Shown here in pieces: positions 59,256 through 64,000 of a DNA stretch of 64,000 nt (positions are counted from its first letter, which is position 1; every line of letters begins with the position of its first letter). The position numbers and the translations under genes are program-made. Source of the stretch: Aeromonas schubertii (GTDB lineage Bacteria > Pseudomonadota > Gammaproteobacteria > Enterobacterales > Aeromonadaceae); contig NZ_CDDB01000074.1 of the NCBI RefSeq assembly GCF_000820105.1, positions 1 through 64,000 on the forward strand, in the 5' to 3' direction. Below the pieces are notes generated by a model that saw only the letters and a list, made by a program, of their open reading frames with translations, was not told the origin of the DNA and did no database searches.

Positions 59256-59567
59256 TCAGATCAAGCGGAAGCGAATGACGTAGAGGGGAGGGAGATGGGG
59301 GTAGATGGTGCGGATCACCGCTCTGAGCTCCTCCAGCGTCATGTTCTCCTGGCGGGCATGCTCCCCGGTGAGTGCGTCGAAGGGGACGGGGGTGACCGAG
59401 AGGACCTCAATGGTGCCGAAAGGGATCTGCTCCGGGTTGGTGAAGAGAGAGAGCCGCTGGCCCGGTTGCCAGTTGGCCTCGCTCTCGTCGCGGATGGTGA
59501 TGGTCTTGCGGCCGGCACGAATGTCGTCGACGAAGCGGCTGTAGAAGGTAAAGGCGGGATGGCTCAC
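59256..59567 (-). CDS. yqfB: YqfB-like ASCH-domain N4-acetylcytidine amidohydrolase
   Basis: This 103-residue ASCH-domain protein matches E. coli YqfB, an amidohydrolase that converts N4-acetylcytidine to cytidine and acetate. Shared blocks are FYSRFVDDI, AGRKTITIRDESE (catalytic Lys and Thr region), HARQENMTLEELRAVI and YVIRF. Length equals E. coli YqfB (103) when the GTG at 59567 is used; GAGGA lies just upstream. It starts 7 bp after the Crp-like gene, so it is the last gene of the pnuC operon. Confidence 0.87.
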   Translation of the reverse strand: MSHPAFTFYSRFVDDIRAGRKTITIRDESEANWQPGQRLSLFTNPEQIPFGTIEVLSVTPVPFDALTGEHARQENMTLEELRAVIRTIYPHLPPLYVIRFRLI

Positions 59568-59574
59568 GGGATCC

Positions 59575-60246
59575 TCACAGTTTGAGATAGGCGCGCAGTG
59601 CCGCATGGTCGCGAATGATCAGCTCCCCCTCCCGTTTCTCCACCAGCCCCAGGGCGATGAGCTCACCAACGGCGCGCCGGTAGACGCGCTCCGTGGTGCC
59701 GAAACGGGCCGCCTCCAGGGCACTCTGGCGGGATCCCAGCATGGGGGTGCGCCGCTTGGCATGCCACAGTTCGAGGGCGATGTTGTAGGCGATGGGGTGG
59801 AGCAGCCGCTGGGTGGTGATCTCCAGGCTGTCGAGGTAGTCGCCGGCCAGGGCGCAGGTGAAAAAGAGCAGCAGCTCCGGTGCCTGTTCGAGTTGGATGC
59901 AGAGCCTGCCGACATCGATCACCTCGGCATCGAGCTCGCTCCTGGCCTCGACGCTCCACTGGATCGGCGTGCCACCAAACAGCTCCATCTCACCGAGGAT
60001 CTGGTCGTGGCACTCCACCTCACCGAGCTGAAACAGACGCCCCGAGGCGACGCCGGAGTAGAAGGCGATGCGCCCGGTGGGGACGCGCAACAGCTCGTGC
60101 AGGGGTTCTCCCTGGGTCAGCATGCGCTCCCCGGGCAGGAAGCGGCGGGTGTGCAGGCGGCAGGTCGCCAACATGGCATCGAAACGGGGCTGCAGGCGAG
60201 AGAGGGCCTCACCGAAGCGGGGATGGGGATAGGGGGTACGCTGCAT
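59575..60246 (-). CDS. Crp/Fnr-family transcriptional regulator (YeiL-like)
   Basis: This 223-residue protein has an N-terminal cyclic-nucleotide-binding-type beta roll (FLPGERMLTQGEPLHELLRVPTGRIAFYS and ILGEMELFGG), a long dimerisation helix, and a C-terminal winged helix (ALEAARFGTTERVYRRAVGELIALGLVEKREGELII). The GEMELFGG segment resembles YeiL of E. coli (IGEIELI). The Arg/Ser phosphate ligands of cAMP are not apparent, and no N-terminal FeS cysteines are seen, so the effector is unknown. It lies between a nucleoside phosphorylase and yqfB and could be a local regulator. The Shine-Dalgarno is CAGGAGGAG. Confidence 0.8.
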   Translation of the reverse strand: MQRTPYPHPRFGEALSRLQPRFDAMLATCRLHTRRFLPGERMLTQGEPLHELLRVPTGRIAFYSGVASGRLFQLGEVECHDQILGEMELFGGTPIQWSVEARSELDAEVIDVGRLCIQLEQAPELLLFFTCALAGDYLDSLEITTQRLLHPIAYNIALELWHAKRRTPMLGSRQSALEAARFGTTERVYRRAVGELIALGLVEKREGELIIRDHAALRAYLKL

Positions 60247-60309
60247 GGCCTCCTCCTGACGGGGAGAAGAGCGTAGCAGCGCAGCCCCTCATAACCAAGG
60301 AGATTGCGC

Positions 60310-61035
60310 TCAGTTCGTGAGCGCGCTCAGGGCGGCGTGAATGGCGAGGCGCTCCCCCTCCATCATGCGCGTCTCGGCGGCGGCGTAGTCGGCCACCCCC
60401 TCCTGTACCTCCTGCTGCCAGGCCACCACGTTGCAGAGCACGGCGGCAACGCGCACCCCGCGATAGCGCCCCACCGCCAGCAGGGCGCCGCTCTCCATGT
60501 CGGCGGCCAGGATGCCACGCCGGTGCCACAGCTCACACACCGCCTGCTCGTCGTCCCGATAGAAGGCGTCGTGGGAGCGCACCAGACCGTGGTGGTGCGG
60601 GTGGTCGCTGGCGCGGATTGCCGTCAGCAGCCCCTGCTGCAGGCCCGGATCGGCGCAGGCCGGGTATTCGGCGGGCAGGTAGGCCAGCGAGGCCCCGTCG
60701 TGGCGCACCGCCCCCTCGACCACCACCAGATCCCCGAGGGTGACGACGGGCTGCAGGCTGCCGGCGGAGCCGACTCGTACCAGCTGGCGGGCGCCGGACT
60801 GGGCCAGCTCCTCCAGGGCTATGATGGCCGAGGGGGCACCGATGCCGGTGCTGCAGACCGTGATATCCCGGCCCCGGTAGCGGCCGTTTGCCAGGCGAAA
60901 CTCCCGGCTCTGGCCGAGGATCTCGACCTCATCGAGCTGGGCCGCGATGCGATCGACCCGGGCCGGATCGCCGCACACCACGACCCGCTCGGCGATCTGT
61001 TCGGGGCGGCACTGAAGATGGGGCAGCAGGCTCAT
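60310..61035 (-). CDS. Nucleoside phosphorylase (PNP/UDP family)
   Basis: This 241-residue protein of the PNP/uridine phosphorylase fold has the phosphate-binding VVCGDPARVDRIA, the conserved STGIGAPSA, LVRVGSAGSL and the ribose/catalytic region GILAADMESGALLAVG. It cleaves ribonucleosides with phosphate to base and ribose 1-phosphate. The base specificity cannot be read off: it resembles uridine phosphorylase by length but lacks its exact signatures. It overlaps pnuC by 4 bp (ATGA). Coupling to PnuC suggests nicotinamide riboside or a related nucleoside as substrate. Confidence 0.82.
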   Translation of the reverse strand: MSLLPHLQCRPEQIAERVVVCGDPARVDRIAAQLDEVEILGQSREFRLANGRYRGRDITVCSTGIGAPSAIIALEELAQSGARQLVRVGSAGSLQPVVTLGDLVVVEGAVRHDGASLAYLPAEYPACADPGLQQGLLTAIRASDHPHHHGLVRSHDAFYRDDEQAVCELWHRRGILAADMESGALLAVGRYRGVRVAAVLCNVVAWQQEVQEGVADYAAAETRMMEGERLAIHAALSALTN

Positions 61036-61751
61036 GCCAGTGCCTCCTCACGGCGCTCGCGGCGAGCGGCCAGCATCCAGAGGCGGGTACCGTTGGCGGC
61101 GATGAAGAGCAGGATCAGGTACTCCAGGGACATGGCATAGACCCCCTGGGCGGCGTAGACGCCGACGCTGATGATGTTGATGACCACCCAGAGGATCCAG
61201 TTCTCCACGTACTTGCGGGTCATCAGGATCTGGGCGACCACCGAGAGCACCGTCATGGTGGCATCCCAGAAGGGGAAGGCATCCGGTTGGGGCTCGGGCA
61301 GGGTCAGGCCGGCACCCAGTGCGTTGAGCAGGGAGACACTGGCGCGGGCCAGGGCGGCAAACACAGGATCGATGTAGAGGGTGAGCAGGGCGATGGCGAC
61401 CGCCGAGATACCCGCGGTGGCGAGCAGCTTGTGGCGCGGCAGCCAGCGGATCTCGAGGGGTTCGCCCTGATCGTTGGCCGGCCGGCTCCAGGCATACCAG
61501 CCATAGAGGTTGGCGCAGAAGAAGAAGAGCTGGAGCAGCAGCAGGCCGTAGAGCTGGATCTGGAAGAAGATGATGGCGAACAGGGTGACGTTGATGAGAC
61601 CGAACAGATAGTTGATGGTCTTCTCCTGACTGGCCAGCCAGATGCACGCCAGGCCGAACAGGGTTCCGATCGCCTCGATCCAGGACATGGCATAGCCCCC
61701 TTCACCGAGGGGGATGGTGACCAGCGTGTTGCCGATATCGAACCAGGACAT
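61032..61751 (-). CDS. pnuC: Nicotinamide riboside transporter PnuC family
   Basis: This 239-residue protein has seven hydrophobic helices and the SWEET-like PnuC fold. The start MSWFDIGNTLVTIPL has an AAGGAG Shine-Dalgarno. Substrate and gate motifs include YGWYAWSRP (helix 3), KYVENWILWVVINIISVGVYA (helix 6, conserved WxxWxxxN) and the ending region. Length equals E. coli PnuC (239). It imports nicotinamide riboside by facilitated diffusion, normally trapped by NadR; here the trapping enzyme would be the adjacent phosphorylase. A 22-bp dyad lies 22 bp upstream. Confidence 0.9.
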   Translation of the reverse strand: MSWFDIGNTLVTIPLGEGGYAMSWIEAIGTLFGLACIWLASQEKTINYLFGLINVTLFAIIFFQIQLYGLLLLQLFFFCANLYGWYAWSRPANDQGEPLEIRWLPRHKLLATAGISAVAIALLTLYIDPVFAALARASVSLLNALGAGLTLPEPQPDAFPFWDATMTVLSVVAQILMTRKYVENWILWVVINIISVGVYAAQGVYAMSLEYLILLFIAANGTRLWMLAARRERREEALA

Positions 61752-61772
61752 GGGGCACTCCTTGTGTATGGA

Positions 61773-61794
61773 TAGAATGAACGCCGGCATTCTA
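61773..61794. promoter_or_regulatory. 22-bp dyad upstream of pnuC
   Basis: TAGAATG (61773-61779) and CATTCTA (61788-61794) are perfect reverse complements with an 8-bp spacer. The overall length is that of a Crp-type operator, and a Crp-like regulator is encoded in the same operon. A leader hairpin is an alternative. Confidence 0.4.
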
Positions 61795-61952
61795 GAGCGC
61801 CCGTCGTGCTCATGGCAGGACTTTTGTCCGTACCGGGCGGAGCCATACCGCATTTTGGGGAGGTCGGGAGGGCGCTGGTTGATGTTCCACAAGACAGCGG
61901 AACGCTCCCTGTGCTCTCATGGACTCTGTTGTTACCACCAAGGGGGTGAGAG

Positions 61953-63782
61953 GTGAGCCTGGAGCTGTATTGGGTGCTGGTGCTGTTGCTGGGTGCTGTC
62001 TTCCTGTTTGTCACCAATGCCATCCGCATGGACATGGTGGCGCTCCTCATCATAGTGCTGTTCGTGCTGAGCGGTACCCTCACCCTGCCCGAGGCGCTGG
62101 CCGGCTTCAGCGATCCCAATGTCATCCTGATCGGTGCCCTCTTCGTGGTGGGGGAGGGGCTGGTGCGTACCGGCATCGCCTATCAGGTGGGTGATGCCCT
62201 GGTGAAGGTGGCCGGCAGCAGCGAGACGCGCCTGCTGGTGCTCTTGATGGTGGCGGTGGCGGGGCTCGGTGCCGTCATGAGTTCGACCGGGGTGGTGGCC
62301 ATCTTCATCCCGGTGGCCTTGAGCGTGGCCCAGCGCATGGGGATCCCGGCCGGTCGGCTGATGATGCCGCTCGGGTTTGCCGGCCTCATCAGCGGCATGA
62401 TGACCCTGGTGGCAACCCCCCCCAACATGGTGGTGAACAGCGAGCTGATGCGAAATGGCCTCAGGGGCTTTGGCTTCTTCGGCTTTACCCCGTTTGGCCT
62501 GGTGATCCTGCTGCTCGGCATCGGTTACATGCTGCTGATCCGTCGCCATCTGGTGCGTGGTGAGGGGGAGGGGAAGCGTGCCGGGCATGGCCGGCACACC
62601 ATGCGGGATCTGGTGCGCGACTACCGTCTTGGCGGACGGGCGCGGCGCCTGGCCATCCGTCCCGACTCTCCCCTCATCGGACGCACCCTCGACGAGTTAC
62701 AGCTGCGCGCCCGCTACGGGGCCAACGTCATCGGGGTGGAGCGCTGGCGCAAGTTTCGCCGGGTCATGGTGAGCGTGTCGGGGATCTCCGAGTTCCAGGC
62801 CCGCGATGTGCTGCTTATCGACATGGGCGATGCCAGCGAGGTGCGGCGCTTTTGCGGCGAGCAGCGGCTCGAGCCCATGATACTGCGCGGCGAATATTTC
62901 TCGGAGCGTGCCCGTGAGGTGGGGCTGGCCGAGGTATCGCTGATCCCGGACTCGAACCTCATCGGCAAGAGCTTGCGGGAGGCCACCTTTCGCAGCCAAT
63001 ACGGGCTGAGCGTGGTGGGGATCCGCCGCGACGGCGCCCCCCTGGAGGGCAAGCTGGTGGACGAGCCCCTGCGCATGGGGGACTCCCTGCTGGTGGTCGG
63101 CAACTGGAGCCTGATCCGCCAGTTGCAGACCCATGTGCGCGACTTCCTCCTGCTCGGTTTGCCCGCCGAGGTGGACGAGATGGCGCCGGCCCGCAGTCAG
63201 GCTATCCATGCCCTGCTGGCGCTGGCCATCATGATCGGGCTGATGGTGACCGATCCTGTGCCCAACGTGGTCGCCGCCCTGATCGCCTGTCTCCTGATGG
63301 GGCAGTTTCGCTGCATCGATCTGGAGAGCGCCTACCGCGCCATCCACTGGCCAACCCTTATTCTCATCGTCGGGGTGCTGCCATTCGCCCTGGCACTGGA
63401 GAAGACCGGGGGGGTGGCCCTGATCGTCGACGGTCTGATGGCGCTGGTGGGTGAGCGGGGGCCACGGGTGATGCTGGCGAGCCTGTTCGTGCTGACGGCC
63501 TTGATTGGCCTCTTCATCTCCAACACGGCGACGGCGGTGCTGATGGCTCCCATCGCGCTGGGGGCGGCCCAACAGATGGGGGTCTCTCCCTATCCGCTGG
63601 TGATGACGGTGGCCATCGCCGCCTCGGCGGCCTTCATGACGCCGGTCTCCTCACCGGTCAACACCCTGGTGATGGGACCGGGCGAGTACCGCTTCATGGA
63701 TTTCGTCCGCATCGGGGTGCCGTTCACCGTGCTGGTGCTGCTGGTGTGTATCGGCCTGGTGCCGTTACTGCTGCCTTTCTGA
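61953..63782 (+). CDS. SLC13-family permease with two RCK-C (TrkA-C) domains
   Basis: This 609-residue membrane protein has an N-terminal half of about five helices with [20 protein letters not shown] and [15 protein letters not shown]. Two cytoplasmic TrkA-C-like domains follow (residues about 215-300 and 315-390, each ending in a DSLLVVG-type strand), then a second membrane half with [19 protein letters not shown] and [20 protein letters not shown]. The last blocks are the DASS/SLC13 signature. Such permeases co-transport sulfate, dicarboxylates or arsenite-like anions; the substrate is not evident. The GTG start at 61953 follows GGGGGTGAGAG. Divergent from pnuC. Confidence 0.87.
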   Translation: MSLELYWVLVLLLGAVFLFVTNAIRMDMVALLIIVLFVLSGTLTLPEALAGFSDPNVILIGALFVVGEGLVRTGIAYQVGDALVKVAGSSETRLLVLLMVAVAGLGAVMSSTGVVAIFIPVALSVAQRMGIPAGRLMMPLGFAGLISGMMTLVATPPNMVVNSELMRNGLRGFGFFGFTPFGLVILLLGIGYMLLIRRHLVRGEGEGKRAGHGRHTMRDLVRDYRLGGRARRLAIRPDSPLIGRTLDELQLRARYGANVIGVERWRKFRRVMVSVSGISEFQARDVLLIDMGDASEVRRFCGEQRLEPMILRGEYFSERAREVGLAEVSLIPDSNLIGKSLREATFRSQYGLSVVGIRRDGAPLEGKLVDEPLRMGDSLLVVGNWSLIRQLQTHVRDFLLLGLPAEVDEMAPARSQAIHALLALAIMIGLMVTDPVPNVVAALIACLLMGQFRCIDLESAYRAIHWPTLILIVGVLPFALALEKTGGVALIVDGLMALVGERGPRVMLASLFVLTALIGLFISNTATAVLMAPIALGAAQQMGVSPYPLVMTVAIAASAAFMTPVSSPVNTLVMGPGEYRFMDFVRIGVPFTVLVLLVCIGLVPLLLPF

Positions 63783-63796
63783 GGCGCCAAAACGAA

Positions 63797-63820
63797 AAAA
63801 CCAGCCGTGAGGCTGGTTTT
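63797..63820. terminator. Bidirectional rho-independent terminator
   Basis: AAAACCAGCC-GTGA-GGCTGGTTTT is a 10-bp stem with T-run on both strands. It ends the permease gene and the minus-strand tRNA operon. Confidence 0.92.
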
Positions 63821-63833
63821 GACTGTGTGGCTA

Positions 63834-63916
63834 TGGTGCGGAAGGAGAGACTCGAACTCTCACGCCTGGGCGCCAGAACCTAAATCTGGTGCGTCTACCA
63901 ATTTCGCCACTTCCGC
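63834..63916 (-). tRNA. tRNA-Leu (TAG)
   Basis: An 83-nt class II tRNA with a variable arm and encoded CCA: acceptor GCGGAAG/CTTCCGC, anticodon arm CCAGA-TTTAGGT-TCTGG (anticodon TAG), T-loop TTCGAGTC. Confidence 0.95.
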
Positions 63917-63924
63917 GAAGAAGA

Positions 63925-64000
63925 TGGTGGCTATGACGGGATTCGAACCTGTGACCCCCGCATTATGAGTGCGATGCTCTAACCAACTGAGCTACATAGC
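63925..64000 (-). tRNA. tRNA-Met (CAT, elongator), 5' base cut by the window edge
   Basis: 76 of an expected 77 nt; only the first G is outside. The anticodon arm gives CAT (CTCATAA loop). Sequence is close to E. coli elongator tRNA-Met and lacks the initiator features (no unpaired first position visible, T-arm TTCGAATC). The order Met-Leu resembles the metT-leuW operon. Confidence 0.93.

Noticed and set aside
61752-61952. Riboswitch (TPP or NAD type) between pnuC and the permease
   Set aside because: None of the conserved core sequences of a TPP aptamer is present and no multi-helix junction is evident; only the 22-bp dyad is seen.

Overview
The window reads as a chromosomal segment of an Aeromonas-like gammaproteobacterium. 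It is GC-rich and densely coded, with no phage, IS or CRISPR sequence that I can see. Several gene strings match ones known from E. coli and its relatives: fldB-xerD-dsbC-recJ-prfB-lysS, mrcA/pilMNOPQ-aroK-aroB-damX-dam-rpe-gph-trpS, argD-astA-astD, cysJIH and frdABCD. The tRNA-Leu(UAG)/tRNA-Met pair at the right edge resembles the start of the E. coli metT-leuW operon. The genus is inferred from gene content and order; I could not run a database search.

Layout. 1-4.4 kb: end of an L,D-transpeptidase, a VOC-fold protein, and a two-gene operon of TldD/PmbA-type metalloprotease homologues that differs from the E. coli pair. 3.8-15.1 kb: the replication and translation cluster (fldB, xerD, dsbC, recJ, prfB, lysS), interrupted by a diguanylate cyclase, mscL and a chemoreceptor. 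prfB carries the autoregulatory +1 frameshift, and the DsbC homologue has an atypical CDEC active site. 15.2-18.6 kb: oxyR and, convergent to it, the PBP1A gene. 18.8-30.4 kb: type IV pilus assembly (pilMNOPQ), shikimate and chorismate enzymes, damX, dam, rpe, gph and trpS.

30.4-36.8 kb: a small protein resembling Hha/YmoA, pabA, then an arginine catabolic operon (argD/astC, astA, astD) followed by a DUF1338 gene, with a candidate ArgR box in front. 37.5-41.8 kb: assimilatory sulfate reduction (cysJIH) behind an AT-rich dyad that could bind CysB. 41.9-52 kb: accessory metabolism and signalling, namely a second GGDEF protein, YhbW-like monooxygenase, DUF1622 protein, HSL-type hydrolase, an operon of a VAO-type flavoprotein, COG0523 GTPase and MFS pump, and a second chemoreceptor. 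52-54.2 kb: folK, folB, plsY and a Phe-Thr-Phe-Asn tRNA operon with a clear sigma-70 promoter.

54.3-64 kb: a nucleoside-recognition-domain membrane protein, the anaerobic fumarate reductase operon with an FNR box, and a four-gene operon (pnuC, nucleoside phosphorylase, Crp-like regulator, yqfB). The last is best explained as salvage of nicotinamide riboside and/or modified nucleosides. A SLC13-type permease and two tRNA genes close the window.

The items I find most worth following are the pnuC-phosphorylase-Crp-yqfB operon, the second TldD/PmbA-type pair with its repeated TGTCAC sites, the CDEC DsbC, the Hha-like protein, the DUF1338 gene in the ast operon, and a hairpin-rich candidate sRNA downstream of recJ.
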